A stretch of 64,000 nt of DNA, taken from the NCBI RefSeq assembly GCF_022812285.1, contig NZ_CP093300.1, positions 3,534,001 to 3,598,000 of the forward strand, in the 5' to 3' direction. Of the stretch, positions 25,975 to 36,446 are shown piece by piece. How positions within the stretch are numbered: position 1 is the stretch's first letter; each line of letters begins with the position of its first letter. The DNA comes from Alkalihalobacillus sp. LMS39 (lineage in GTDB: Bacteria; Bacillota; Bacilli; Bacillales; Bacillaceae_F). A model generated the notes under the pieces. The model was not told where the DNA came from. It saw only the letters and a list, made by a program, of their open reading frames with translations, and ran no database searches. Made by a program: the position numbers and the translations under genes.

Positions 25975-27723
25975 ATGTTTGATTTATTACTAGGAATGAT
26001 TGAACGGCTTGGCATTATTATCGCTGTAGCCTTTCTGATGACTCGTTTGAAGTTTATTCGTTTCTTAATTGAAAAAAGAGAAATAACCTTACTACATAAA
26101 ATGAGCATTATCATTATTTTCGGACTATTCGGGATTATCGGGACCTATACGGGATTAACCGTAAATGTCCAAGATAATACTTATAGCCGAGCCGTTCTTC
26201 ATTTAGCAGAAGGCGAAGCCATTGCCAACTCTCGCGTTATTGGTGTTGTGATTGCTGGGATTCTTGGAGGGTGGAAAGTTGGACTAGGTGCAGGACTTAT
26301 TGCTGGTGTCCACCGTTATTTACTAGGTGGATTTACCGGGTTTGCTTGTGGTTTATCGGCAGTCGTTGCTGGATTATTAGCCGGCTATTTCCATAAAAAA
26401 CAAAACACGACCCATTCAACTATCCCCATTCAAACAGCCTTTATCGTCGGGGCCCTTGCTGAAGCCGTCCAGATGAGTTTAATTTTATTGCTTTCTCGCC
26501 CATTTGATGATGCTGTCACTTTAGTAGGCAATATTGGCTTACCGATGATTCTTGCGAATGGAATTGGCGTTGCTATCTTCATCTTAATAATTCGAAATGT
26601 CTTCCATGAAGAAGAAAAACGTGGGTCCCTTCAAGCTCAAAAAGCATTAAAATTAGCAGACTTAACGCTAAATTTTTTACGAACAGGATTAAAAGAAAGA
26701 ACGGCGAAGTCGACTTGTGACATCCTATTAAAAGAAGTACAAGTTGATGCTGTATCCATTACAAATAAAGAAAAAGTCTTAGCTTTTTCAGGCATCGGAG
26801 AAGACCATCATGTGACAGATGATAGAATAAAAACCGAAGTGACAAAACGAGTACTTAAAGACGGAAACCTTGTTATAGCTAAAGCTGGCGAGATCGGCTG
26901 TATGAACGAAGATTGCTTATTAAAAGCCGCTGTAATCGCCCCCTTGAAAATTAAAGATAATACCATTGGGACATTAAAGTTTTATTTTACATCGGAAGAC
27001 GATATTTCCCCTATGACTCTCGAACTAAGTAAAGGACTTTCAACCCTCCTGAGCCATCAACTGGAATTATCTGAAGTCGACCGACATTTAGAGTTAGCGA
27101 AACAAGCTGAGATTAAAGCATTACAAGCTCAAGTAAGCCCCCATTTCTTATTTAATGCTTTAAATACAATCATTGCACTGATTCGGATCGACCCTATGAA
27201 AGCACGAAAATTACTTGTTTCTCTTTCTCACTTTTTCAGGCAAAATTTAGCAGGTACAACAACAACGAAAACAACATTAGAAACGGAATTAAAACATGTG
27301 AGAGCTTATCTTGCCATCGAAGAAGCGCGGTTTTCCGATAAATTAAAAGTGAAGTATGACATTGATGAAGAAACGCTAACTTGTTTACTCCCTCCTATGA
27401 CACTACAGCCACTCGTTGAAAATGCTATAAAGCATGGTGTCAAAGCGTTAACAGATGATAGCTTTATTAAAATTAAAGTAAAAAAAGAAACGGATTCTGT
27501 ACAGATTTCCATTATAGATAATGGTGTAGGAATTGAGGAAGAACGGATTAACAGCCTGATGAAAGAAAAAGTCCCTTCCGATACAGGTACTGGAATTGGA
27601 CTTTATAATGTCAACCGCCGATTACAAATGATGTATGATGAAAGGGCAAGCTTACAAATTACGAGTAATACAAAAGGGACTTGTGTTTCATTTACGCTTC
27701 AACATAGGGAGATAAACGAATGA
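25975..27723 (+). CDS. lytS: LytS-family sensor histidine kinase
   Basis: A membrane sensor kinase of about 582 residues. The N-terminal 200 residues form the 5TM-LYT sensor region (GTYTGLTVNVQ near 60, then NSRVIGVVIAGILGG). A GAF-like domain spans about 215-350. The kinase part has the phospho-acceptor histidine in QAQVSPHFLFNALNTI near residue 388, and the ATPase boxes LQPLVENAIKHGV and IIDNGVGIEEE, then TGTGIGLYNV. LytS/BtsS proteins sense pyruvate or membrane state. Start: ATG at 25975 after GAGAGG. The stop overlaps the regulator gene by 4 bases. Confidence 0.93.
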   Translation: MFDLLLGMIERLGIIIAVAFLMTRLKFIRFLIEKREITLLHKMSIIIIFGLFGIIGTYTGLTVNVQDNTYSRAVLHLAEGEAIANSRVIGVVIAGILGGWKVGLGAGLIAGVHRYLLGGFTGFACGLSAVVAGLLAGYFHKKQNTTHSTIPIQTAFIVGALAEAVQMSLILLLSRPFDDAVTLVGNIGLPMILANGIGVAIFILIIRNVFHEEEKRGSLQAQKALKLADLTLNFLRTGLKERTAKSTCDILLKEVQVDAVSITNKEKVLAFSGIGEDHHVTDDRIKTEVTKRVLKDGNLVIAKAGEIGCMNEDCLLKAAVIAPLKIKDNTIGTLKFYFTSEDDISPMTLELSKGLSTLLSHQLELSEVDRHLELAKQAEIKALQAQVSPHFLFNALNTIIALIRIDPMKARKLLVSLSHFFRQNLAGTTTTKTTLETELKHVRAYLAIEEARFSDKLKVKYDIDEETLTCLLPPMTLQPLVENAIKHGVKALTDDSFIKIKVKKETDSVQISIIDNGVGIEEERINSLMKEKVPSDTGTGIGLYNVNRRLQMMYDERASLQITSNTKGTCVSFTLQHREINE

Positions 27724-28457
27724 AAAATAAAATCCGTACAATCATTATTGACGATGAGCCTTTAAGCAGAGACGAACTGAAATTTTTATTACAAGACTAT
27801 GAAGATATTGACCTTATCGGTGAAGCTGAATCCGGTGAAAAAGGGTTAACGCTTATTATGACACAAAAACCTGATGTTGTGTTTTTAGATATCGAAATGC
27901 CACAAATGTCTGGAATTGACTTAGCAAATACATTGCAAAATATGCGAAAAGTTCCTCTGATTATTTTTGCAACCGCTTATCCTGATTATGCCGCTTTGGC
28001 CTTTCGCGTTCATGCGCTCGACTATTTATTAAAACCATTTGATGAAACACAATTACAAGAAACGATATGTCGAGTGAGAAATCGATTATCAACACCGGAA
28101 CGAAGTGAAACGTCTCCACCAGGACGTATAGCTAAGCTCGCTGTAGAACATGATGGGCGGATTGTGTATCTTCATCCTTCAGACATCACATATTTATTTC
28201 GAGAAGAACGGGAAACAGTCCTTTGTACAAAAGACGTAAAATACAGTTCAAAAATGACATTAAAAGAATTAGAAGAAAAACTAAAAGGCTATCCTTTTTT
28301 TCGCACCCATAAAAGTTATCTTGTAAATCTTGATAAGGTGGAACAGCTCATTCCTTGGTTTAATGGAGCCTATCAAGTAAAAATGGTTGGAAGAAAAGAA
28401 GAAATACCAGTAAGCCGTAATTACGTTAAATCATTGCGAGAACAACTTGAGCTTTAA
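27720..28457 (+). CDS. lytT: LytTR response regulator
   Basis: A 245-residue partner of the upstream kinase. Receiver domain (about 1-120): acidic pair DDEP near residue 12, phospho-acceptor Asp in VVFLDIEMPQMSG near 58, and the lysine in LLKPF near 108. The C-terminal LytTR DNA-binding domain (about 140-245) has YLFREERETVL and FFRTHKSYLVNLDKV. Translation is coupled by ATGA overlap. It probably controls the downstream cstA-type gene, as BtsR controls btsT in E. coli (inference). Confidence 0.93.
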   Translation: MKNKIRTIIIDDEPLSRDELKFLLQDYEDIDLIGEAESGEKGLTLIMTQKPDVVFLDIEMPQMSGIDLANTLQNMRKVPLIIFATAYPDYAALAFRVHALDYLLKPFDETQLQETICRVRNRLSTPERSETSPPGRIAKLAVEHDGRIVYLHPSDITYLFREERETVLCTKDVKYSSKMTLKELEEKLKGYPFFRTHKSYLVNLDKVEQLIPWFNGAYQVKMVGRKEEIPVSRNYVKSLREQLEL

Positions 28458-28466
28458 ATAGAACAT

Positions 28467-28504
28467 GACAAACCTAACAAACGACATGTTAGGTTTGTCT
28501 TTTT
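28467..28504 (+). terminator. Terminator of lytS-lytT
   Basis: GACAAACCTAACA pairs perfectly with TGTTAGGTTTGTC, followed by TTTTT. The next gene, cstA, therefore needs its own promoter in the 86 bases that follow. Confidence 0.9.
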
Positions 28505-28590
28505 ACATGTTAGACACAACTTCGTCACATTTAAAATTTATGGTGATACAATGAAAGCGTATTCAATTGAGTGAAAAGGGGTGTCTACAC

Positions 28591-30036
28591 ATGGTTACTT
28601 TTTTAGTTGCTATTGCACTTTTAATTATCGGTTATTACACGTATGGTAAATTGATTGAAAAGATTTTCGGTGTGAAAGAAGCGAGAATGACTCCTGCCTA
28701 TAGCATGAAAGACGGAGTTGATTATATCCCAATGGGAACAAACCGCAATTCATTAATCCAACTTTTAAATATAGCGGGAGTTGGTCCAATCTTTGGTCCT
28801 ATTATGGGTGCGTTATATGGTCCAGTCGCCTTTATCTGGATTGTTGTCGGGGCGATTTTTGCCGGAGCTGTCCATGATTATTTAACTGGAATGATTTCGA
28901 TTCGAAATAAAGGAGCCCATTTACCTCAGTTAGCAGGTCAATTTTTAGGCAAGACAATGAAACATGTTGTGAATGCTGTTGCTGTCCTTCTTTTATTGCT
29001 CGTTGGTACAGTATTTGTCACAGCACCTGCAGGACTTTTATTTAACTTAATGAATGGTGCAGTTGCTTTAGGTATTATTGTTGGTGCTATTTTTGTTTAT
29101 TATATTTTTGCTACATTACTCCCTGTAGATAAAATAATTGGTCGAATTTATCCGATATTAGGAGCGCTTTTATTAATTAGTGCGATTGGTGTTGGGGGGA
29201 TGTTACTTTTCACGGGAGCACCGATTCCTGAGTTAACATTTGAAAACATGCATCCTGCTGGAGCTGCGATTTTTCCGTTGCTCATGATTACAATTGCCTG
29301 TGGTGCAATTTCAGGATTCCATGCAACACAGTCTCCAATTATTTCTAGAACATTGCAAAACGAACAAAATGGTCGTAAAGTGTTTTATGGCATGATGATT
29401 GTAGAAGGAATTATTGCGATGATTTGGGCGGCTGCCGCAATGAGCTTGTTCTATGGAACAGACTTAAGTGAACTTCTCGCAAATGGAGGAGCGGGTCTTG
29501 TCGTTAGTGAAGTTGCCTTTACATTACTTGGTGCGATTGGTGGTACTTTAGCAGTACTTGGGGTTATCGTTCTTCCGATTACGTCTGGCGATACTGCTTT
29601 CCGTTCAGCACGTATGATTATCGCAGAGTATATTAACATTGGCCAAGTGAAACTAGTAAGTCGATTATGGATCGCTCTGCCATTGTTTGGTCTATCATAT
29701 ATGTTAACAAATATGGACTTCCAAATTTTATGGAGATATTTCGGTGTAACCAATGCTTCCATCAGTGCAATTGCCCTTTTTGTCGGAGCTATGTATTTAG
29801 CTATCCAGTATAAACTTCATTGGGTTGCAACCATTCCAGCTACATTTATGACGATGGTATCATTAACGTTTATCTTTAATGCACCAATTGGCTTTGGCTT
29901 ACCAATGACAACTTCCTATATATCTGCTGCAATTGGAACTGTTATCATTTTAGCATTATTTGCTTACAAAGTAAGACTAAATCGTGCAGAGTCAAACTTC
30001 AAGCTTGATGCCGATGAAGGTAATAAAGCCGCATAA
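28591..30036 (+). CDS. cstA: CstA-family carbon starvation/peptide or pyruvate transporter
   Basis: An integral membrane protein of 481 residues with many TM segments. The CstA signature appears as DYIPMGTNRNSLIQLLNIAG near residue 45 and GPIFGPIMGALYGP near 65-80. Other landmarks are GAVHDYLTGM, and GFHATQSPIISRTLQNE near 250. This is the short (about 480-residue) Gram-positive type. CstA/BtsT proteins import pyruvate (BtsT) or peptides (CstA). Start: ATG at 28591 after AAAGGGGTG. The neighbouring LytS/LytT pair supports a pyruvate-responsive carrier. Confidence 0.9.
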   Translation: MVTFLVAIALLIIGYYTYGKLIEKIFGVKEARMTPAYSMKDGVDYIPMGTNRNSLIQLLNIAGVGPIFGPIMGALYGPVAFIWIVVGAIFAGAVHDYLTGMISIRNKGAHLPQLAGQFLGKTMKHVVNAVAVLLLLLVGTVFVTAPAGLLFNLMNGAVALGIIVGAIFVYYIFATLLPVDKIIGRIYPILGALLLISAIGVGGMLLFTGAPIPELTFENMHPAGAAIFPLLMITIACGAISGFHATQSPIISRTLQNEQNGRKVFYGMMIVEGIIAMIWAAAAMSLFYGTDLSELLANGGAGLVVSEVAFTLLGAIGGTLAVLGVIVLPITSGDTAFRSARMIIAEYINIGQVKLVSRLWIALPLFGLSYMLTNMDFQILWRYFGVTNASISAIALFVGAMYLAIQYKLHWVATIPATFMTMVSLTFIFNAPIGFGLPMTTSYISAAIGTVIILALFAYKVRLNRAESNFKLDADEGNKAA

Positions 30037-30043
30037 TGGCATG

Positions 30044-30120
30044 AAAAGGCTGAGACATACAAGGCATGTTTAACAGAGATTTAATCTCGTTAATCACACT
30101 CCTTCGTCTCAGCCTTTTAT
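30044..30120. terminator. Bidirectional terminator between cstA and the GH43 gene
   Basis: AAAAGGCTGAGAC pairs with GTCTCAGCCTTTT over a wide interior that itself contains GAGATTTAATCTC. It lies between convergent genes. Confidence 0.75.
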
Positions 30121-30141
30121 TGTAAACAAACTAACAATTTA

Positions 30142-32562
30142 TTACTCTTTCGATGCGAGTTTATATACATCGTCAGAAGACAATGCCTTGTCATTATACA
30201 CAATTACTTCATCCATTAGTCCTTTGAAAGGAACATCCCAATGGTTTACCCCTAATCCAAAATATCCATTTGTTGTTGTAAACACATTTGGGAAACCTGC
30301 TCCATTAAATTTTTCTTCTCCATTAATAAAAATCGTAATATTGCCTTCATCCACAGTAATCGCAACATGAGACCATTCTCCAACTTGAAGTTTTGTCCCT
30401 GTTCCTGCATCATACCATGGTGAACTTCCTGACCAAACCATCGTGTCTTGGTTTACGCCATTATGTCCTTTTGGAACAAAGCTAATCCAGCTATTTTCAT
30501 TTCTTGCCCCAAAGAACGCTGTTGTGTAATCTGTTACTTGCTCAGGCTTTAACCAAAAGGCGACAGAATACGTATGACTTGTTATTAATCCATTTGGCAA
30601 GCGAATTCCAGATGCTCCATCAAACATGGCGGCTTGACCCACTACACCATCAGTAAACGTAATCGTCCCACCATCGTTAGTAATTCGATTTCCGGTTACT
30701 TGTCCATCTCCGAACTGAGTATGTTCAGCACTATTTATTAAGTCCCCATCGAATTTATAGTGTGCAACAAGTTGACCGTCTTTCCGTTCTAGAACCGTTA
30801 CATTAAATTCTTTTGTTTTTGTCGTCTTTCCATTTTTTATTGTTGCAGTCAGTGTGACAGAAGCATCTCCGTCTCCTGGGTTCGGTCTTGTTACTTGCCC
30901 TGAGTTTGAGATGACATTTTCATTTGAAGATTTCCATGAAATCACTGTTTGGCGCATTGCTTCTGTTGGTAAGACAAGATGACTAATCACCGTCTCCTCT
31001 AGCTGTAAATCTTGAAATACTGCTTCTACAATTTCTTTTTCAGTTTTTGTTTCCACTTGACTGCCCCATACAGCTACACCTTCTTTTGATAAAGCTGAAA
31101 AGGTCATTACATACGTTTCAGAAGTTGGATCCCATTGTCTCAAAAACACACCATCATAAGTTGCGCCATTAATCTTTAACTCTACTGCATTATGCCCAGT
31201 TGTTTTCCAAGTGCCTGTGACAGCTCCAGATATTTTATTGTTTTTTTCTAATGTAATCAATGATGACTTTTTAATGTCAGCAGTAATCTCTTTCCCATGA
31301 TTAATAAACTTATATTCTCCTATTACATCTTGGCGATTAATTTTTGAGATCGTTTCTCCGGTATAACGATACGGAGCAATGACTGGCCAGCCATGTTTAT
31401 TCATAAACATTTGATGTACTCGAATTTGATGCATTTCTCCTTGCTCAGGGAAACGAGTATGGAAAATTAAATAATGCTTTCCTGTTTCTTCATCGTAATA
31501 CACTGAATTATGTCCTGGTGAAACATAGCCTGTACCAATTCCTGTTCCTTTTTCACCGATTTCACGCTCAAACAAAAAGTTCCCCATTTGTTTTACACCG
31601 TAAGGCTCGATCGAACGGTCATCAAAAAGTGGTAAACTCGGGTCAGATTTAACTTCTGTCATCTTGTTTCCTTCAGCATCATAATAAGGTCCATCTGGAT
31701 TTTCTGACCGAGCGACTCGCATATTATAACCACCGATTGCATCTAAGCCACCGAATGTTACATACAAATAGTAATAATCTGTTTCAGGACTATAAGAAAT
31801 GTAAGGTGCTTCAATTCGACTATGATTTCCTCCCATTAAATGAGTACCATATCCTTGATCTGGTAATGGAAATCCTGTTTCACGGTCTAATTCTAAAATA
31901 AATAAACCACCCGAATATGAACCATATACCATCCATAAGCGACCTTCTTTATCAAAGAAAACATCTGGGTCTATTGCGTTTGGATGAATTGTTGCATCAT
32001 AGATTGTCCCATCTGGACTTTCTTCTCCCCACATACCTGATTTTAAGAAGATTCCTAAATTTTCATATGGTCCTTCGATATTATCGGAAACAGCAATACC
32101 TAATGCCGATCTTGGTGCATCACCTTGACAAGCATTATAATACATATAAAACTTACCATCTTCTAATTGAATCACATCTGCTGCCCATAATGTATCTGAA
32201 TTTGCCCACTCAAACGCTTCCGCAAGCTCTTCATATACATTTGGTATTAATGGATTCCCATTATGAACATGAGTTGAGATCTGTTCCCAGTTCATAAAGT
32301 CTTTCGTTTTCGCTGAAGCGAGATGAGAACCAAACACATAAAATGTATCCTCTACTTTTATGACAGCTGGATCATGAACAGAAGCCTCTGTAAAACTTGG
32401 AATTTCTCCATCATACGGCATATGAGGACGATTGGTGTTACTATTATTGCTATTTCCTTTATTCGATTTGTCTGATGCGCCTTGTGCAAATACTGTAGCT
32501 GGAATTAATAATGCCATTAAAAGACACATCACAATCAATTTTCTAACTCTACCTTTTTTCAT
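30142..32562 (-). CDS. Secreted GH43 arabinanase with Ig-like and LamG domains
   Basis: Probably an extracellular endo-1,5-alpha-L-arabinanase, 806 residues. Signal peptide to about residue 27 (cut after VFAQG). The GH43 five-bladed propeller spans about 50-400: general base Asp in SVHDPAVIKVEDTFYVFGSH, the pKa-tuning Asp in HPNAIDPDVFFDKEGRLWMV, the acid Glu in HSRIEAPYISYS, and the calcium-site-like region GYVSPGHNSVYYD. A beta domain (about 410-505) follows as in B. subtilis Abn2-type enzymes. Then comes an atrophied bacterial Ig-like domain (about 510-590), and a LamG/concanavalin-like domain (about 600-800, HYKFDGDLINSAEHT and HVAITVDEG) likely for carbohydrate binding. It starts the export side of the arabinan region. 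Confidence 0.9.
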   Translation of the reverse strand: MKKGRVRKLIVMCLLMALLIPATVFAQGASDKSNKGNSNNSNTNRPHMPYDGEIPSFTEASVHDPAVIKVEDTFYVFGSHLASAKTKDFMNWEQISTHVHNGNPLIPNVYEELAEAFEWANSDTLWAADVIQLEDGKFYMYYNACQGDAPRSALGIAVSDNIEGPYENLGIFLKSGMWGEESPDGTIYDATIHPNAIDPDVFFDKEGRLWMVYGSYSGGLFILELDRETGFPLPDQGYGTHLMGGNHSRIEAPYISYSPETDYYYLYVTFGGLDAIGGYNMRVARSENPDGPYYDAEGNKMTEVKSDPSLPLFDDRSIEPYGVKQMGNFLFEREIGEKGTGIGTGYVSPGHNSVYYDEETGKHYLIFHTRFPEQGEMHQIRVHQMFMNKHGWPVIAPYRYTGETISKINRQDVIGEYKFINHGKEITADIKKSSLITLEKNNKISGAVTGTWKTTGHNAVELKINGATYDGVFLRQWDPTSETYVMTFSALSKEGVAVWGSQVETKTEKEIVEAVFQDLQLEETVISHLVLPTEAMRQTVISWKSSNENVISNSGQVTRPNPGDGDASVTLTATIKNGKTTKTKEFNVTVLERKDGQLVAHYKFDGDLINSAEHTQFGDGQVTGNRITNDGGTITFTDGVVGQAAMFDGASGIRLPNGLITSHTYSVAFWLKPEQVTDYTTAFFGARNENSWISFVPKGHNGVNQDTMVWSGSSPWYDAGTGTKLQVGEWSHVAITVDEGNITIFINGEEKFNGAGFPNVFTTTNGYFGLGVNHWDVPFKGLMDEVIVYNDKALSSDDVYKLASKE

Positions 32563-32609
32563 TTCCTTACCCCTTCCTTTGAAAGCCTTTTCATTTATAT
32601 TTATTTTTA

Positions 32610-32640
32610 TAAAAAGCTAGTTTGTCACACTAGCTTTTTA
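32610..32640 (-). terminator. Terminator after the DUF6171-like gene
   Basis: AAAAGCTAGT pairs with ACTAGCTTTT around a 7-base loop. It separates the abfA-side operon from the GH43 gene, so GH43 has its own promoter. Confidence 0.85.
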
Positions 32641-32659
32641 TAAACTTTTACATCTGAAT

Positions 32660-32914
32660 TTATTTTTTAGTAACGGACCATTTCTCTTCACCAGGAAAAG
32701 GACAGCCTTTTTCTTTGAACAGCGCGCGATATGTGATAATGTCACCAGAGTGTTTACACGTCATTCCCCTTTGAAGTGAAGGACAATCCATACAAATAGC
32801 TACTCTCTGCTCATAGATGTCATCACATACTGCTTTTGATTTATCCTCTATCACGTAATCAAAGTTTACTTCCTCTGATATCCCACAGCTTCTACACAAT
32901 CGTTGTGATTGCAT
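32660..32914 (-). CDS. Small cysteine-rich protein, DUF6171-like
   Basis: An 84-residue soluble protein with at least seven cysteines in paired motifs: CRSCG near residue 7, a single Cys near 30, CMDC near 41, and CKHSG near 53, ending in KGCPFPGEEKW. This spacing suggests one or two zinc or iron-sulfur sites. I believe this is the family labelled DUF6171, but only from memory. It sits 9 bases after the abfA stop, in the same operon. Function unknown. Confidence 0.7.
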   Translation of the reverse strand: MQSQRLCRSCGISEEVNFDYVIEDKSKAVCDDIYEQRVAICMDCPSLQRGMTCKHSGDIITYRALFKEKGCPFPGEEKWSVTKK

Positions 32915-32923
32915 CTTTTTCTC

Positions 32924-34411
32924 CTAACCTAGTGAAATGATGGCAACAGATGTCTGTGGTAATGTGACTGTCAACATCTCACCTTTAACTTCAATGGAAT
33001 CAAGACTTGTTGGTTTCACATTTTCTGGATTTTCAAATGTGTTATGAGCATTTCTTTCTGTTGCTGTAAGCACTCTTCCAGAAACTTCTTGCATATTTCC
33101 TTTTAAGCCACGAAGCTCAATTGTAATTTGCGATTCCTCTTTATGGTTTAAATTACATAAGCTAATATTTACTTTTCCTTCTTTATCTTTTGAAGCCGAC
33201 ACACTAATTGCTGGTAATTGCTCACCATTTACCTCATACGTCTCACTTGTAATATTCAAATCTAGCTTTGTTGCATCTTGATGGACTTTAAACATTTCGA
33301 ATACATGATAAGTAGGAGTTACAATCATTTTTTCTCCTTCAGTCAAAATCATCGCTTGAAGAACATTAACGGTTTGTGCGATATTCGCCATTTGAACACG
33401 GTCATTATGATCATGGAAAATATGAAAATGAACACCAGCTACAAGCGCATCTCGAATTGTATTTTGTTGATATAAAAACCCTGGGTTTGTTCCTGGCTCA
33501 ACGTCAAACCAAGTACCCCACTCATCAATAATCATACCGATTCGCTTTTCTGGGTCATATTTATCCATTATCGTCGAATGTTTTGTAATGAGTTCATCAA
33601 TATGAAGAGCTTTCTTCATTGTAATAAACCACTCTTGTTCACTCGGATCTAATGCAGCACCTTTTCCTTTCCAGAAATCACCTGGAATCGTATAATAATG
33701 CAAACTTAAACCGTCCATTAACCAGTGAGCTTCACGCATTAATACTTCTGTCCAGCGATAGTCATCAACGTTTGCCCCACCAGCAATCTTATAAATTTTG
33801 TTGTCTCCGTAATTCCTTACATACGTTTGGTACCTGCGATATAAATCAGCATAATACTCAGGACGCATATTTCCACCGCAACCCCAGTTTTCATTTCCAA
33901 CACCGAAATATTTTAATGCCCATGGGTTTTCACGACCATTTTCTTTACGCCAGTCCGCCATTGGTGATTCACCGTCAAAAGTCATATACTCGACCCACTC
34001 AGACATTTCTTGAACCGTACCGCTTCCAACATTTCCACAAATATAAGGCTCTGTTTCTAACATGTCGCATAACATCATAAACTCATGCGTTCCAAAATGG
34101 TTATTTTCGACAACGCCACCCCAGTGTGTATTGACCATTCGTTTACGAGATTCACGTGGGCCAATCCCATCTTTCCAATGATACTCATCAGCAAAACATC
34201 CACCTGGCCAGCGTAAAACTGGAATATTAATGTTCTTTAAAGCAGCTACAACATCATTGCGGATCCCATTCGTGTTTGGAATGGGAGAATCTTCGCCTAC
34301 CCAAAACCCTTCATAAATACATCTCCCAAGATGTTCGGCAAAGTGACCATATATGTTTTTGTTAATCGTTCCTTTTTCAATATCTGTGTTTACAACAACT
34401 TTATTTGCCAT
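32924..34411 (-). CDS. abfA: Alpha-N-arabinofuranosidase, GH51
   Basis: An intracellular enzyme releasing L-arabinose from arabino-oligosaccharides, 495 residues, no signal peptide. Landmarks: [16 protein letters not shown] near residue 20, [17 protein letters not shown] near 67, acid/base Glu in [12 protein letters not shown] near 173, and the nucleophile Glu in [11 protein letters not shown] near 292. The length and motifs match B. subtilis AbfA. It starts after AAGGAGG. It follows transketolase by 15 bases, linking hydrolysis with pentose phosphate metabolism. Confidence 0.95.
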   Translation of the reverse strand: MANKVVVNTDIEKGTINKNIYGHFAEHLGRCIYEGFWVGEDSPIPNTNGIRNDVVAALKNINIPVLRWPGGCFADEYHWKDGIGPRESRKRMVNTHWGGVVENNHFGTHEFMMLCDMLETEPYICGNVGSGTVQEMSEWVEYMTFDGESPMADWRKENGRENPWALKYFGVGNENWGCGGNMRPEYYADLYRRYQTYVRNYGDNKIYKIAGGANVDDYRWTEVLMREAHWLMDGLSLHYYTIPGDFWKGKGAALDPSEQEWFITMKKALHIDELITKHSTIMDKYDPEKRIGMIIDEWGTWFDVEPGTNPGFLYQQNTIRDALVAGVHFHIFHDHNDRVQMANIAQTVNVLQAMILTEGEKMIVTPTYHVFEMFKVHQDATKLDLNITSETYEVNGEQLPAISVSASKDKEGKVNISLCNLNHKEESQITIELRGLKGNMQEVSGRVLTATERNAHNTFENPENVKPTSLDSIEVKGEMLTVTLPQTSVAIISLG

Positions 34412-34426
34412 GATACATCCTCCTTT

Positions 34427-36427
34427 TTATTTCTCAGTAACAAAAAGTTTTTCTACATGGGCTATAACATTCTCAACATGGAATCCAAATTCTTTTACAA
34501 TGGTGTTCCCATTTCCAGAAGCTCCAAAAGTATTAATTCCAATAATGGCTCCTTTATCCCCAACATATCGTTCCCAACCTAATGGGTATGCCATTTCAAT
34601 TGCAACTCGTGCTTTAATATGAGAAGGAAGTACAGATTCTTTGTATTCAGGAGTTTGCTGTTCAAATAATTCCCAACTTGGCATACTTACCACTCTAACA
34701 GCGACGTCTTTTTTCTTAAGCTGCTCTTTTGCTTCAACAGCTAGGCTCACTTCTGAACCTGTAGCAAGTAATAGGACATCTGCATCTCCTTCACAATCAG
34801 ACAAAACATATGCCCCTTTTTGAACGCCTTCTCTTGCTAACTGTGCTGACCCTTCTAACACAGGTAAAGCTTGACGTGTTAACACCATGGCAACTGGGCT
34901 TTCATTTTGGCTAAATGCATAACGATACGCTTCTGTTGTTTCATTTGCATCTGCTGGTCGGATAACGGTTAACCCAGGAATGACTCGTAATGAAGGAAGC
35001 TGCTCAACAGGCTCATGAGTTGGTCCATCTTCACCTACTGCAATACTGTCATGTGTAAACACATAAACAACAGGTTGCTTCATCATTGCTGCTAATCGAA
35101 TAGAAGGACGAAGATAATCTGAGAATACAAAGAAAGTTCCTCCGAATGGACGAACCCCTCCATGAAGGGCTAATCCATTTAAAGCTGCTCCCATCGCATG
35201 TTCACGAACACCAAACCAAATATTTTTCCCAGCATAATTTTCTTTACTAAAGTTCGGCAACCCTTTTAAAGTTGTATTGTTTGAACCCGCTAAATCAGCA
35301 GAGCCTCCAAACAAAGTCGGTAAATGAGGGGCAATCGCATTTAAAGCCGCTCCAGAAGATTGTCTTGTTGCCATCTTTGGAGACTCTGTATCATACATTG
35401 GTAGCTCTTTATCCCATCCTTCAGGAAGTTCACCTGTTATCGCTTGTTTAAATTGTTTTGCTAATTCAGGAAATTGTTTTTCATAGTTTTCAAACAATTC
35501 ATTCCAGCTCGCTTCCACCTTTACACCTTTTTCTTTTATTTGCGCAAAATGGTGACGAACTTCATCAGGAATGAAAAATGGCTCGTGCTCCCATCCGTAT
35601 TGTTCTTTTGTTAATATCACCTCATCACTTCCAAGTGGTGCACCATGAGAGGCTGATTTTCCAGACTTATTAGGACTCCCATGACCAATGACTGTTTTAA
35701 TTTCGATTAAAGTGGGACGGTTTTTTTCTGCTTTTGCTGCTGCGATTGCTGTCCCAATAGAATCCGTATCTGTCCCATCTTCTACTCGTGAATAATGCCA
35801 CCCATAAGCTTTAAATCTTTGTTCAACATTTTCAGAAAACGACATATGAAGGTCGCCATCTAATGAAATATCATTTGAATCATACAGGACGATTAATTTC
35901 CCTAATCCCATATGACCGGCCATTGAAGCGGCTTCTGAAGCGATTCCTTCCATTAAATCGCCGTCCCCACAAATCGTGTATGTATAATGATCAACAAGAG
36001 AAAATCCATCTTGATTGTATGTAGCTGCTAAATGGGCTTCGGCCATTGCCATACCAACTGCTGTTGAAATCCCTTGACCTAATGGACCTGTTGTCGCTTC
36101 AACTCCGACAGTATGACCAAATTCAGGGTGTCCTGGTGTTTGACTTCCTAATTGACGAAAGGTTTTTATTTCTTCTAACGAAAGGTCATAACCTGTTAGA
36201 TGAAGCAAGCTATATAAAAGTGCTGAACCATGACCAGCAGAGAGAACAAAGCGGTCACGATCGAAAAATTGAGGATTGCTAGGATTGTGTTTCATATGAT
36301 TTGTCCATAGTTCATAAGCCATCGGTGCAGCCCCCATTGGCATTCCCGGATGTCCTGAATTCGCTTTTTCTACCATATCAATTGATAAAGTTCGAATACT
36401 ATTAATTGCTCTTAGCTCAATACTCAT
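34427..36427 (-). CDS. tkt: Transketolase
   Basis: A TPP-dependent two-carbon transferase of the non-oxidative pentose phosphate pathway; it processes the xylulose-5-phosphate made by AraA/B/D. About 666 residues from MSIELRAIN at 36427, with AAGGAG 8 bases upstream; the longer frame to 36475 runs into the transaldolase gene. Landmarks: [15 protein letters not shown] near residue 22, the TPP motif [14 protein letters not shown] near 153, and [13 protein letters not shown] near 405. A gene of this kind inside an arabinose operon is likely a second, inducible copy (inference). Confidence 0.95.
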   Translation of the reverse strand: MSIELRAINSIRTLSIDMVEKANSGHPGMPMGAAPMAYELWTNHMKHNPSNPQFFDRDRFVLSAGHGSALLYSLLHLTGYDLSLEEIKTFRQLGSQTPGHPEFGHTVGVEATTGPLGQGISTAVGMAMAEAHLAATYNQDGFSLVDHYTYTICGDGDLMEGIASEAASMAGHMGLGKLIVLYDSNDISLDGDLHMSFSENVEQRFKAYGWHYSRVEDGTDTDSIGTAIAAAKAEKNRPTLIEIKTVIGHGSPNKSGKSASHGAPLGSDEVILTKEQYGWEHEPFFIPDEVRHHFAQIKEKGVKVEASWNELFENYEKQFPELAKQFKQAITGELPEGWDKELPMYDTESPKMATRQSSGAALNAIAPHLPTLFGGSADLAGSNNTTLKGLPNFSKENYAGKNIWFGVREHAMGAALNGLALHGGVRPFGGTFFVFSDYLRPSIRLAAMMKQPVVYVFTHDSIAVGEDGPTHEPVEQLPSLRVIPGLTVIRPADANETTEAYRYAFSQNESPVAMVLTRQALPVLEGSAQLAREGVQKGAYVLSDCEGDADVLLLATGSEVSLAVEAKEQLKKKDVAVRVVSMPSWELFEQQTPEYKESVLPSHIKARVAIEMAYPLGWERYVGDKGAIIGINTFGASGNGNTIVKEFGFHVENVIAHVEKLFVTEK

Positions 36428-36446
36428 CTCTTTTACTCCTTCTCGG

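Noticed and set aside
33652-34080. 142-residue plus-strand frame over abfA
   Set aside because: Antisense to a strongly conserved GH51 gene, with no ribosome site and odd composition.
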